From Pseudomonas viridiflava (GTDB taxonomy: Bacteria > Pseudomonadota > Gammaproteobacteria > Pseudomonadales > Pseudomonadaceae), in NCBI RefSeq assembly GCF_900580865.1, contig NZ_UTBZ01000164.1:124001-188000 (forward strand): a stretch of DNA of 64,000 nucleotides, given 5' to 3'. Position 1 is the stretch's first letter. Each line of letters begins with the position of its first letter. The position numbers were made by a program, and so were the translations under genes. Of the stretch, positions 7,804 to 16,373 are shown piece after piece. The notes beneath the pieces were generated by a model. The model was not told the origin of the DNA and did not search any database. It saw nothing but the letters and a program-made list of their open reading frames with translations.

Positions 7804-8481
7804 TCAGGCCTGCAGGTAACGCAGCACCGATTCGCAAATCATCTCGCGATGCCGCTGCTTGATGCTTTCATCCGGCAGATCGATCTGAAAAATCTCGCCA
7901 AATGTGTGCCGGTTCGATACGCGATAGAAGCAAAACGAACTGATCAGCAGATGCACATCCAGCGCATCCAGTCCCGCGCGGAATAAACCTTCATCAGCGC
8001 CCCGACGCAGAATTTCACCGAGCGAATCGAGGATGGTGTTGTTCATCGCCTTGATTGCATCGGAACGCTTCACGTATTCAGCGTTGTGGATATTTTCGAT
8101 GCTGACGATACGCACGAAATCGACGTTGCGATCGTGGTGATCGAAGGTGAACTCCACCAGTCGCCGAATCGCCTCCACCGGCGCCAGCTCGGCCAGATGC
8201 AGACGGTTTTCGGTGCTGCGGATATCGCCGTAAAGCTTTTCCAGCACCTCGACGTACAACTGCTCCTTACTGCCGAAGTAGTAATAGATCATGCGTTTGG
8301 AGGTGTGGATACGCTCGGCAATTGCGTCGACGCGAGCCCCCGACAAACCTTGCTGGACGAACTCGACGATCGCCTCCTGCAGGATGTTCTCGCGGGTCTT
8401 TTCCGGGTTGTTCTTGCGACTCTTGCGCGGCTCTACAGCGGACACTTCAGGAGCTGCGGAAAGTTCTGTATTCATCGTCAT
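7804..8481 (-). CDS. TetR family transcriptional regulator of the quinate/shikimate block
   Basis: The 225-residue protein has an N-terminal TetR helix-turn-helix: TRENILQEAIVEFVQQG, then VDAIAERIHTSKRMIYYYFGSKEQLY near residues 45-75. A C-terminal ligand domain follows. It is placed between the aroQ-aroE unit and quiC, downstream of quiC on the same strand, so local control is likely. Candidate sites are 6346 and 10669. The basic, Lys/Arg-rich N-terminal extension (EPRKSRKNNPEK) may contact the minor groove. Confidence 0.85.
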   Translation of the reverse strand: MTMNTELSAAPEVSAVEPRKSRKNNPEKTRENILQEAIVEFVQQGLSGARVDAIAERIHTSKRMIYYYFGSKEQLYVEVLEKLYGDIRSTENRLHLAELAPVEAIRRLVEFTFDHHDRNVDFVRIVSIENIHNAEYVKRSDAIKAMNNTILDSLGEILRRGADEGLFRAGLDALDVHLLISSFCFYRVSNRHTFGEIFQIDLPDESIKQRHREMICESVLRYLQA

Positions 8482-8582
8482 TGCGGGCTCACGGCCATCA
8501 CTGCACAGGCGGCGATTATGGGCCGCGCAGCACAGTGAAGGAAGCCGCGGGACCTGTGTTTAATCCCGCGTTTACGAATTTC

Positions 8583-10484
8583 CTACAACTTCGCCTGGCG
8601 CACCGCGCCACTGCGTGATTTGGCCATCGCCGCCAGACGCACCGCGACGTTAGCCGCGCCGTAACCGGCATATCCGTTCTTGCGCTGGATGATCTCGAAG
8701 AAAAAACGCCCTTCGAACGGTTCGGTGTAGACGTGGAACAGCTCGCCGCCCTGCGCGTCACGGTCGTACAAGACGTTGTAATACGCCAGTTCGCTGAGGA
8801 ATTCGTCGTCGAAATCGAAGCGCGCAGCGAGGTCGTCGTAATAGTTGAGCGGGATATCCAGCAACGGCACGCCGGCTTCTTTAGCGCGACTGACTTCAGC
8901 GAAGATGTCGTCACAATCGAAGGCGATGTGATGCACACCCGAGCCGCGATAACTCGACAGCGCGTGGGAAATGGCGGTGTTACGGTTCTCGGAAATGTTC
9001 AGCGGCAAACGGATCGAACTGTCGCGGCTGCGCAGTGCGCGGCTTTTCACCAGACCGTACGGATCAGGCAATACCACTTCATCGTCCGCCTCGAAATCCA
9101 GCAGGCTCTTGTAGAACAGCACCCAACTGTCGAGGCTGTCGGCCGGCAGCGCCATGGCCATGTGGTCGATACGTTTAAGGCCGCCACGGGCCGGCGCATC
9201 TGCCAGCAGATTGAAATCGGTGCCGTAGACGTCGGCCTGTTCATCCACCAGATAAATCAGGCTGCCGTCCGGCGCGCGCACTGCCGCCAGTTCCAGTTCA
9301 TTGGGGCCGACCAGTCCACGATAGGGCTGACCTTTGTAAGCGACGGCGCGGGCCAAGGCACTGGCGCTGTCCTTGACTCGCACAGCGGTGGCGCACAGCG
9401 ACGGGCCGTGAGCCTCGAAAAAGCTGTGAGCAAACGAATACGGTTCGGAGTTGAGGATCAGGTTTATATCGCCCTGACGCAGCAGACTCACGCTCTTGGA
9501 ACGGTGCTGCCCGGCCTTGACGAAACCGAGGCGTTCCAGCCAGTTCGACAGCTTGGCGCCGAGGCTTTCATCCACGGCGAACTCAAGAAACTCGATGCCG
9601 TTGTACTCACTGGCCTTCGGTGTTTCGAAAAGGATTTCGCGATTGGCCACAGGCGTCGCGTCCTGCTCCAGACGCTGGCGGGTCTTCTCTTCCAGATACA
9701 GCAGCGAACGCAAACCGTCGGCGGCATTGGCCCGTGGTGGCGCGGCGCGGAAGCCGTCGTTGAAGATTTCCAGCGACAGCGGCCCGGTGTAACCGCTCTG
9801 GATGATCGGCGCGAGGAAACCCGGCAGATCGAACTCGCCCTGCCCAGGGAAGCAGCGGAAATGCCGGCTCCACTCCAGCACATCCATCTGCAAAATCGGC
9901 GCGTCAGCCATTTGCACGAAAAAGATCTTGTCGCCGGGAATATCGGCGATGGCGCTAGGATCGCCCTTCAACGACAAGGTGTGAAAACTGTCGAGCAGCA
10001 CGCCCAGGCTCGGGTGATCGGCCTGACGCACGATGTCCCAGACCTGTTGATAAGTGTTGACGTGACGGCCCCACGCCAGCGCTTCGTAACCAATACGCAA
10101 GCCGCGCGCACCGGCATGCTCGGCCAGCAGTCGCAGGTCATCGACTAGAATTTGTTGATCGCCGACGCTGTCGGCCGAGGCATTGCTGCAGACCAGCACC
10201 AGATCGGTGCCCAGTTCCTGCATCAGGTCGAACTTGCGCTCGGCCCGCTCGAGATTGCGCGCGAGGCGATCGCGGCGGCAGCCTTCGAAATCGCGGAACG
10301 GCTGAAACAGAGTGATGGCGATGCCGAGATCGGCGCACATCTGTTTGATTTCTCGCGGACTGCCGTCGTAGTACAGGAGGTCGTTTTCAAAAATCTCCAC
10401 CCCGTCGAACCCGGCGGCGGCAATGGCTTCGAGTTTCTCCGGCAGGGTGCCGCTCAAGGAAACGGTGGCAATGGAACGCTGCAT
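8583..10484 (-). CDS. quiC: 3-Dehydroshikimate dehydratase QuiC (TIM barrel fused to an HPPD-like domain)
   Basis: The 633-residue two-domain protein has an N-terminal sugar-phosphate-isomerase-like TIM barrel (about 1-250). Its divalent metal ligands line up as Glu134 (YEALAWG), Asp165 (LLDSFH), Gln191 (FVQMAD) and Glu239 (LSLEIF). This is the QuiC1-type dehydratase that turns 3-dehydroshikimate into protocatechuate. Residues about 285-633 form a vicinal-oxygen-chelate domain like 4-hydroxyphenylpyruvate dioxygenase (IDHMAMALP, VHHIAFDCDD, RFFFEIIQR), which often misleads annotation. The role of the second domain is uncertain. Confidence 0.9.
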   Translation of the reverse strand: MQRSIATVSLSGTLPEKLEAIAAAGFDGVEIFENDLLYYDGSPREIKQMCADLGIAITLFQPFRDFEGCRRDRLARNLERAERKFDLMQELGTDLVLVCSNASADSVGDQQILVDDLRLLAEHAGARGLRIGYEALAWGRHVNTYQQVWDIVRQADHPSLGVLLDSFHTLSLKGDPSAIADIPGDKIFFVQMADAPILQMDVLEWSRHFRCFPGQGEFDLPGFLAPIIQSGYTGPLSLEIFNDGFRAAPPRANAADGLRSLLYLEEKTRQRLEQDATPVANREILFETPKASEYNGIEFLEFAVDESLGAKLSNWLERLGFVKAGQHRSKSVSLLRQGDINLILNSEPYSFAHSFFEAHGPSLCATAVRVKDSASALARAVAYKGQPYRGLVGPNELELAAVRAPDGSLIYLVDEQADVYGTDFNLLADAPARGGLKRIDHMAMALPADSLDSWVLFYKSLLDFEADDEVVLPDPYGLVKSRALRSRDSSIRLPLNISENRNTAISHALSSYRGSGVHHIAFDCDDIFAEVSRAKEAGVPLLDIPLNYYDDLAARFDFDDEFLSELAYYNVLYDRDAQGGELFHVYTEPFEGRFFFEIIQRKNGYAGYGAANVAVRLAAMAKSRSGAVRQAKL

Positions 10485-10519
10485 GTTTCAACTCCCGGAC
10501 TGCGCCGCTTTATCTTTAC

Positions 10520-10608
10520 TGTAGGAGCTGCCGAAGACTGCGATCGTTTGATCTTTATTGCTGAAAAGCAAAATCAAAGATCGCAGCCTGCCGCAGCGCC
10601 TGCACAGG
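10520..10608. repeat. REP-like inverted repeat, family B (diverged)
   Basis: GTAGGAGCTGCCGAAGACTGCGATC and a diverged complementary arm flank a short spacer. The right arm reads GATCGCAGCCTGCCGCAGCG, so the copy is decayed relative to 45293. It lies in the 358-base gap between the quiC start and the divergent MFS gene. Confidence 0.7.
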
Positions 10609-10668
10609 ATGGTTTTTATAGTGAGGGAAATTATTGGCTGCATCCCCGCGCGCAGCAATTTAAAGTGT

Positions 10669-10682
10669 ACTACCCGGTTAGT
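10669..10682. promoter_or_regulatory. Near-palindromic operator candidate between quiC and the MFS gene
   Basis: ACTACCCGGTTAGT matches its own complement at 12 of 14 positions. Together with the adjacent TAAAGTG it resembles the reverse complement of 6346-6367 before aroQ. It sits in the divergent promoter region 10485-10842. The rest of that gap holds a family-B REP and otherwise nothing I can identify. Likely ligand-responsive repressor: the TetR protein at 7804. Confidence 0.45.
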
Positions 10683-10842
10683 TTTGCGTGCGATTATCGA
10701 ACACAATGGCGGTTTGGCGAATTGACGATTTTTCGTCCACTGCCCAACATCGACTGCACATTGAGTCCGGATCTGAACCACCGGTCGCAGCGTGCAAAGT
10801 AAAAAGCACACCAAATAACAAATCCAAAAACGGGTGGAACAC

Positions 10843-12180
10843 ATGATTCCTTCACAGACTTCCCGCATGGCTCCGGCCATGAGCACTGCCACGGGTGGCA
10901 TCGGCGACAAGATCCGCGGCGCCATGGCTGTCGGCAAGACCCGTTGGGGCATGCTGGCGCTGGTGTTTTTCGCCACTACCCTGAACTACATCGACCGCGC
11001 TGCCCTGGGCGTCATGCAGCCGATCCTCGCCAAGGAAATGAGCTGGACGGCGATGGATTACGCGAACATCAACTTCTGGTTTCAGGTCGGCTACGCGATC
11101 GGTTTCGTCCTGCAAGGACGCCTGATCGACCGGGTCGGCGTCAAACGCGTGTTCTTCTGCGCCGTGCTGCTGTGGAGCCTGGCCACTGGTGCCCACGGTC
11201 TGGCGACGTCGGCCGTTGGCTTTATGGTCTGCCGATTTATTCTCGGTCTGACTGAAGCTGCGAACTACCCGGCCTGCGTGAAAACCACGCGCCTGTGGTT
11301 CCCGGCCGGCGAACGTGCAGTCGCCACCGGCATCTTCAACGCCGGCACCAACGTCGGTGCGATGTTCACACCGATGCTGCTGCCACTGGTTCTCCACGTC
11401 TGGGGCTGGCAAGCGGCGTTCCTGTGCATGGCGGCACTCGGCGGTATCTGGTTGCTGTTCTGGGGCTTGAAATACTTCAACCCGGAAGATCATCCGAGCG
11501 TTAAGCAATCCGAACTGGACTACATCCAGCAAGAAGTCGAACCGGAACAGGCCCGCGTACCGTTCTCGAAGATCCTGCGGATGCGCGGCACCTGGGCCTT
11601 CGCACTCGCCTACTCGCTGACTGCGCCGGTGTTCTGGTTCTACCTGTACTGGCTGCCGCCGTTCCTCAATCAGCAATACAACCTGGGCATCAACGTCACC
11701 CAGATGGGCATTCCGCTGATCATCATTTACGTCACGGCTGACTTCGGTAGCGTCGGCGGCGGCATTCTGTCTTCGTTCCTGATCGGTCGCGGGATGAACT
11801 CGATCAAGGCGCGGCTGCTGTCGATGTTCCTGTTTGCCTGCTGCATCATCGGCGTGGTCATGGCGGCTGGCTCGGCCAATCTGTGGGTGGCGGTGGCTGC
11901 GATTTCTCTGGCCATCGGCGCGCATCAGGCCTGGACCGCGAACATCTGGAGCCTGGTGATGGACTACACGCCCAAGCACATGATGAGCACGGTGTTTGGC
12001 TTCGGTGGTATGTGCGCAGCGATCGGCGGGATGTTCATGACCCAGATCGTCGGCCATATCCTCACCGTGACCAACAACAATTACACCGTGTTGTTCACCC
12101 TGATCCCGGCGATGTATTTCATTGCGCTGACGTGGATGTACTTCATGGCACCGCGCAAAATCCCTACCGTTACTGAATAA
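10843..12180 (+). CDS. MFS transporter, anion:cation symporter type (probable shikimate/quinate/aromatic acid uptake)
   Basis: The 445-residue inner-membrane protein has about 12 helices. The first helix carries TTLNYIDRAALGVMQPIL, typical of the anion:cation symporter (phthalate/glucarate-type) MFS branch, with the motif GRLIDRVGVKRVF between helices 2 and 3. Being divergent from quiC and beside the quinate enzymes, it probably imports shikimate, quinate or protocatechuate. I preferred ATG at 10843 because GGTGGA is well placed before it, over an upstream GTG at 10834. Confidence 0.88.
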   Translation: MIPSQTSRMAPAMSTATGGIGDKIRGAMAVGKTRWGMLALVFFATTLNYIDRAALGVMQPILAKEMSWTAMDYANINFWFQVGYAIGFVLQGRLIDRVGVKRVFFCAVLLWSLATGAHGLATSAVGFMVCRFILGLTEAANYPACVKTTRLWFPAGERAVATGIFNAGTNVGAMFTPMLLPLVLHVWGWQAAFLCMAALGGIWLLFWGLKYFNPEDHPSVKQSELDYIQQEVEPEQARVPFSKILRMRGTWAFALAYSLTAPVFWFYLYWLPPFLNQQYNLGINVTQMGIPLIIIYVTADFGSVGGGILSSFLIGRGMNSIKARLLSMFLFACCIIGVVMAAGSANLWVAVAAISLAIGAHQAWTANIWSLVMDYTPKHMMSTVFGFGGMCAAIGGMFMTQIVGHILTVTNNNYTVLFTLIPAMYFIALTWMYFMAPRKIPTVTE

Positions 12181-12192
12181 AACAAATAATCC

Positions 12193-12287
12193 CCTGTGGG
12201 AGCGAGCCTGCTCGCGAATGCGGATTGTCATTCAACATCAACGTTGATTGACCCACCGTCTTCGCGAGCAGGCTCGCTCCCACAAGG
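12193..12287. repeat. REP-like inverted repeat, family A
   Basis: TGTGGGAGCGAGCCTGCTCG and its inverted copy face each other across about 50 bases, between the converging MFS and DMT genes. The same arms recur at 15309, 20988, 24381, 36158 and 53338. Confidence 0.88.
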
Positions 12288-12301
12288 GAAAATCGGTTTC
12301 T

Positions 12302-13180
12302 TCAGCGACGGCTTTGCTGCCACGCTGCCGCCAGCCCACTGCAACAGATCACTGCGATGCCGATGATCGTCAACAGACTCGGCGTGTGATTGAACAGCAA
12401 CCAGCCCAACAAACCGGCAAACACGATCTGGCAATAACCGAACGGCGCCAGCAGTGCTGGTGCGGCATGGCGGAACGCCTGGGTCAGAAACAGATGCGCA
12501 GTCATCCCGCAACTGCCCAGCGCCAGCATCAGCCCGGCATGGGTCAAGGTCGGCACCTGCCAGAAGAACGGCACCAGCGCACTCATCACCAACGTGTTGC
12601 ACAACCCGGCGAAAAAGTTGCTGGTGGTCGGACTGTCCACTTCTGCCAGCTTGCGGGTCAGCAATTGATAGAAGCAGAAAAACAACGCCGAGCAGAACGG
12701 CAGTAACACTGCCGGGGTGAACAACTCGCCGCCGGGATGGACGATGATCAGCACGCCGATAAAGCCGCAGATCACCGCGATCCATTGCCCGCGCGTCACC
12801 CGTTCCTTAAGCAGTGGCACTGACAATGCGGTCACCAAAACCGGCGCAAGGAAGTTGACCGCCGTAGCTTCCGCCAAGGGGATGTACAACAACGCGGTGG
12901 TGAAGAACAGGCTGGTGCCGAGCAGGCAAAGTGCTCGGACCAACTGCCATAAGGGCTTTTTGGTACGCAGGACGCGTAACCCGGACTGCGGCAGAAAAAT
13001 CCCCGCCATGAGCAAGGTGTGCACCAGATAGCGTGCCCAGACCACCATCACGATCGGATAGAAACCGGACAGGTATTTCGACAGCGCGTCGTGGCTGGAG
13101 AACAGGAAGGTTGCCACAACAATCAGCAAGATCCCCTTGAAGGGTTGGTTGACACCGGAGAGCGGAGTGCTGACGGTCAT
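12302..13180 (-). CDS. EamA/DMT family transporter
   Basis: The 292-residue membrane protein has ten predicted helices in two EamA repeats. The first includes LLIVVATFLFSSHDALSKYL and the second VTRGQWIAVICGFIGVLIIV. It exports or imports an unknown small metabolite. ATG at 13180 is preceded by AAGGAA; the upstream in-frame Met lies too far from a ribosome site. It is followed on the same strand by nothing, and its upstream neighbour is the TIM-barrel gene of the IclR-linked block, so it may belong to that block. Confidence 0.83.
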   Translation of the reverse strand: MTVSTPLSGVNQPFKGILLIVVATFLFSSHDALSKYLSGFYPIVMVVWARYLVHTLLMAGIFLPQSGLRVLRTKKPLWQLVRALCLLGTSLFFTTALLYIPLAEATAVNFLAPVLVTALSVPLLKERVTRGQWIAVICGFIGVLIIVHPGGELFTPAVLLPFCSALFFCFYQLLTRKLAEVDSPTTSNFFAGLCNTLVMSALVPFFWQVPTLTHAGLMLALGSCGMTAHLFLTQAFRHAAPALLAPFGYCQIVFAGLLGWLLFNHTPSLLTIIGIAVICCSGLAAAWQQSRR

Positions 13181-13295
13181 CGGGTTTCCTTGTGTTACCA
13201 AAAAGATCAAAAACCTTCGCAGGAAAGTCTAGCCGCCACTGGAACAGCACTGTCCTATGTCAGCTGGCTTGCCCGCGACAGGTGCGCAGCACTGC

Positions 13296-14111
13296 TTAAA
13301 GCCGCGCCAACAACGCTCGAGTCTTATCAATCGCCATCTGCGCCCGCTGCAATCCACTCACGCCCTGCTCCAGCAGTTTCACCGTGGGAATTTCCAGACT
13401 CAGTGGAATATTAGTCGGCAGCGCTTTCAGCAACCCGAGCAGATCGCAATCACCCTCGCCAGGAAACCGCCGCTCGTTGCGCGCCTGACGCAAGATCTCG
13501 GCCATGTCTGACGGTCGCGGCCCCGCCACATCACATAATTGCGCATAACGCAGGCGCGACGCCGGCACGTTGGCCAGATCCTGCAAGCGTGACGACGAAC
13601 GATCAAAGTGAAAGGCATCGACCAGCACCGCAGCGTTTTCCCGACCCGCATTCTCGACAATGCGCAATGCTTGCTGAAGATCGCGCGCATCAGTCCAGGG
13701 CATGAACTCCAGGTGCGGGTGCAACCCGTAAGGGGCGGCCAGATCGCAAAGGGCCGCGAAATTATCGGTGAGCCGCTGCTCGTCAGGATCATTGCCGGCG
13801 ACGAGTAATTCCGTGGCGCCGAACTCCGCGCCCACTGCCAGAAGTTTCTCGAAATCGGCGACGACGGTATGGGGTTTTAAGCGCAGGATTTCCACGTCGA
13901 GCACACGGATGCCGGTATCGCGTAACCGCGCCAACGTCTGACGGCGCAAATCACCATCGGCGACCAACGGGAAGTGATATTCCTCAGGCGTCGCGGGTTC
14001 CAGGCGCAGTCCGACATGGCTGTAACCGGCACACACAGCCACTTCGACCATTTGCGGTGGCGACAACTCCAACACGGTCAGGCTGGCCAGGGACAGGATT
14101 AGCTCGTTCAT
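13296..14111 (-). CDS. Sugar phosphate isomerase/epimerase family TIM-barrel protein
   Basis: The 271-residue AP-endonuclease-2-like fold protein has metal-ligand style motifs HLEFMPW (Glu), VLVDAFHFDR (Asp/His), YAQLCDVAG (Gln) and LSLEIP (Glu). Their order is the same Glu-Asp-Gln-Glu as in QuiC, so a metal-dependent isomerase, epimerase or dehydratase on a polyol or keto-sugar is plausible. ATG at 14111 starts 2 bases after the stop of the Gfo/Idh gene, with GAGG before it, so the two are co-transcribed. Substrate unknown. Confidence 0.82.
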   Translation of the reverse strand: MNELILSLASLTVLELSPPQMVEVAVCAGYSHVGLRLEPATPEEYHFPLVADGDLRRQTLARLRDTGIRVLDVEILRLKPHTVVADFEKLLAVGAEFGATELLVAGNDPDEQRLTDNFAALCDLAAPYGLHPHLEFMPWTDARDLQQALRIVENAGRENAAVLVDAFHFDRSSSRLQDLANVPASRLRYAQLCDVAGPRPSDMAEILRQARNERRFPGEGDCDLLGLLKALPTNIPLSLEIPTVKLLEQGVSGLQRAQMAIDKTRALLARL

Positions 14112-14113
14112 GT

Positions 14114-15175
14114 TCAAGCCTCGATCACTGCAGGGGTGCAGGCTCGACCGGTGGCGGCGGCCTCACGGATCGCTTCGACCAGCGCAAGAGTGCGGGCGGC
14201 ATCGGCCGCACTCACCAGCGGTTCGACTTCACGCTGCGCCACGCGTACGAAATGCTGTAACTGCAAGCGCAAAGCGTCGTCACCGCTGTAGGACTCTTCC
14301 ACCACTTGCAAGGGTTCATGCCAACCAGCGTCGACCTGATCAGCGGTGTAATGCCAACGCTTGAGCTGCGGAATGCTCAAGGCGCCGGCGGTTCCGGCCA
14401 GCAGATAGCACGGCTGATCGGCCTGGCGCGGATAGACCGGATTCTCGCCGGAATCCAGCTCCCAACTCCACGGCGCGGCGACCGCGTCGGAACCGCTCAA
14501 TGTGCCCAGCGTGCCGCCCTCGAATTGCAGCAACACCGCCGCACTGTCTTCGTTGGCAAAACCGCGCACTGAGTTGTCGGTAATCGCTTGTACCGAGCGC
14601 ACTTCACCGCACAGATGCCGTAGCAGGTCGAGATCGTGAATCAGGTTGGTGAGCAACATCCCGGCGCCCGGTTCGCGGCGCCACGGGATCTCGAAATAGC
14701 TGTCGGGTTTGCGCAACTGGAACAACGCGGTGACCGTGGCCAGACGACCGAGTGCCCCGCTCTGCACCAATTCGTGGGCACGCACGATCAGCGGATTGTG
14801 GCGCCGATGATGGCCGACCAGCACCGGCACGCCGCTGCTTTTAACCATAGCAACCAGTTCGCGCACTTCATCCATGTGCACCCCGACCGGCTTCTCCAGA
14901 AGCACCGGCACATCCGCCGCCAGACAATCGAGCGCAGTGCTGACGTGTTGATTATTCGGATTGGCGACAATGACCGCGTCTGGCCGGATGAGCTCCAGCA
15001 TCTGACGATGATCGACGAAATGCCTTACGCCCCATTCAGCCGCCAAGGCTGCGGCTTGCGGACCGGGATCAGCTACGGCGCACAGCGTCGCTTCGCTGAG
15101 GGTTTGCAGATGCCGATAATGCTGCTGGCCCATGTTGCCGGCGCCGATCAGGGCAATTCGAAGGGGCGAATTCAA
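14114..15175 (-). CDS. Gfo/Idh/MocA family NAD(P)-dependent oxidoreductase
   Basis: The product (about 353 aa) has an N-terminal Rossmann domain (IALIGAGNMGQQH), the family EKPVGVH motif with catalytic Lys near residue 95, and LIHDLDLLRHL carrying the Asp/His pair. Members oxidise cyclitols, sugars or sugar acids. I chose the TTG at 15175 because AAGGA lies 7 bases upstream and it places the Rossmann strand correctly. An in-frame GTG at 15211 would lie inside a palindrome that looks like an IclR operator. First gene of a unit with the TIM-barrel gene. Confidence 0.82.
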   Translation of the reverse strand: MNSPLRIALIGAGNMGQQHYRHLQTLSEATLCAVADPGPQAAALAAEWGVRHFVDHRQMLELIRPDAVIVANPNNQHVSTALDCLAADVPVLLEKPVGVHMDEVRELVAMVKSSGVPVLVGHHRRHNPLIVRAHELVQSGALGRLATVTALFQLRKPDSYFEIPWRREPGAGMLLTNLIHDLDLLRHLCGEVRSVQAITDNSVRGFANEDSAAVLLQFEGGTLGTLSGSDAVAAPWSWELDSGENPVYPRQADQPCYLLAGTAGALSIPQLKRWHYTADQVDAGWHEPLQVVEESYSGDDALRLQLQHFVRVAQREVEPLVSAADAARTLALVEAIREAAATGRACTPAVIEA

Positions 15176-15200
15176 GGTGCGGTCCTTTTGTGATTGTTGT

Positions 15201-15215
15201 TGGAATATCACTCCA
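15201..15215. promoter_or_regulatory. Candidate IclR-family operator before the Gfo/Idh unit
   Basis: TGGAAT-ATC-ACTCCA is an imperfect palindrome with one mismatch. It matches the perfect TGGAAT-CAA-ATTCCA at 16330, which precedes the flavoprotein gene. The shared site suggests that the IclR protein encoded between them controls both units. Confidence 0.5.
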
Positions 15216-15226
15216 GCAACAATTTA

Positions 15227-15237
15227 GAACCGGGTTC
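15227..15237. promoter_or_regulatory. Small palindrome beside the candidate IclR operator
   Basis: GAACCGGGTTC is self-complementary apart from its centre and lies 11 bases from the 15201 site. It could be a second regulator contact or chance. Confidence 0.25.
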
Positions 15238-15308
15238 CAGAATCAAACACCCACCAACCGCAAAACCGTGCGAACACCGCACAATTTCCATGAACAACCC
15301 AAATCAAA

Positions 15309-15399
15309 TGTGGGAGCGAGCCTGCTCGCGAAGGCGCCGTGTCAAGCAACATCAATGCTGACTGACAGAACGCTTTCCCGAGCAGGCTCGCTCCCACAC
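15309..15399. repeat. REP-like inverted repeat, family A
   Basis: Inverted arms TGTGGGAGCGAGCCTGCTCG and complement lie between the Gfo/Idh promoter and the 3' end of the IclR gene. The right arm has CCCGAGCAGG instead of CGCGAGCAGG. Confidence 0.85.
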
Positions 15400-15419
15400 G
15401 GGATCTCAGTGAATTCGAA

Positions 15420-16196
15420 TTAGACAAACAGTTCGGAGGCCAGGCTGGCCGCCGACATCTCCTCAGCAAACCGCAGAAGCAACGGCGCCAGCTCATGCAA
15501 CCGCGCCCCCGGCATCCGCGCACTGGGCCCGGCGATACTCAGAACACCGATCACCCGACCATCCGTTGGATGCCTCACCACCGCAGCAATCGCCGAAGTG
15601 CCGACCGCCGAACTCTCTTCTACCCAGGCATAGCCCTGTTCGCGGGCCAGACGCAGCCGTTCCAGCAACTCGATATTTGAACGCGGCGCATTCGGCCCGA
15701 TCCCCACCGGCACCTCCGCCGCCTGCCGCTCGACCAGCGACAGCGCCTCCGCGTCGCTCATGCACGCCAGCCACGCATGCCCGGAGGCGGTGTAGAACAG
15801 TGGCGCATCGCGGCCCATGTCCGGGTCATAACGCAGACCGGTGCGCGCACCTTGCGCCTTGGCAATCCAGGTCTGGCGATCGCCATCGATCACGCCCAGA
15901 CGCACCAGTTCGCCGGTTTCCTGCGCCAGTCGATCGAGCACCGGCTGGACGATATCGGCACCGCTGCTCGACAAGTACTGAAAGCCCATCGCCACTAGCT
16001 TGGTCGACAAGTGATAGCGCAAGGTTTCTGCATTTTGCCGCACGTAGCCCAGGCGGATCAGCTCGGCGAGCAAGCGGTGCGTAGCGCTTTTGGGGATATC
16101 CAGTTGCTCGGCCAACGTCTGCATCGGCAGCCCGCGCGGATCACTGGTGAGGCTTTCCAGCACGCTGAAAACCCGTTCGATTTGACTGCCGGCCAT
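15420..16196 (-). CDS. IclR family transcriptional regulator
   Basis: The 258-residue protein has an N-terminal winged helix (IERVFSVLESL, MQTLAEQLDIPKSATHRLLAELIRLGYV, residues 5-50) and an effector-binding IclR domain (YLSSSGADIVQPVLDRLAQETGE, GHAWLA, AAVVRHPTDGRVIGVLSIAGP). I chose ATG at 16196 since the winged helix starts directly after it. It is divergent from the flavoprotein gene. The shared palindromes at 15201 and 16330 suggest that it controls both neighbours. Confidence 0.88.
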   Translation of the reverse strand: MAGSQIERVFSVLESLTSDPRGLPMQTLAEQLDIPKSATHRLLAELIRLGYVRQNAETLRYHLSTKLVAMGFQYLSSSGADIVQPVLDRLAQETGELVRLGVIDGDRQTWIAKAQGARTGLRYDPDMGRDAPLFYTASGHAWLACMSDAEALSLVERQAAEVPVGIGPNAPRSNIELLERLRLAREQGYAWVEESSAVGTSAIAAVVRHPTDGRVIGVLSIAGPSARMPGARLHELAPLLLRFAEEMSAASLASELFV

Positions 16197-16329
16197 GGGG
16201 ACATCCAAAGGAAATTTTGCCGATTCTAGAAGACATTGGCGGCAAAGCAAAATCTGGAACCGCTTGTTCGATAAACGCCCGTTTTGTTGAATTAACGCTT
16301 GTCGAGCCGCTCCAGCACTGGTTATTTTC

Positions 16330-16344
16330 TGGAATCAAATTCCA
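16330..16344. promoter_or_regulatory. Perfect palindrome before the flavoprotein gene, candidate IclR operator
   Basis: TGGAAT-CAA-ATTCCA has perfect 6-bp arms and lies 30 bases before the flavoprotein ATG in the IclR/flavoprotein divergent region. The pattern TGGAAT-NNN-AYTCCA is repeated at 15201. Confidence 0.55.
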
Positions 16345-16373
16345 AAAACAATTCATCACTGGAGCGTTGTTTG

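Noticed and set aside
8733..10148. Open frame of 471 codons on the plus strand
   Set aside because: It is antisense to quiC, whose metal-site residues are all present.
8583..10484. Simple 4-hydroxyphenylpyruvate dioxygenase
   Set aside because: The N-terminal half is a TIM barrel with the four QuiC metal ligands, so the dehydratase call fits better.
10852..12231. Open frame of 459 codons on the minus strand
   Set aside because: It is antisense to the MFS gene and rich in His/Arg/Gln; no start context and no domain.
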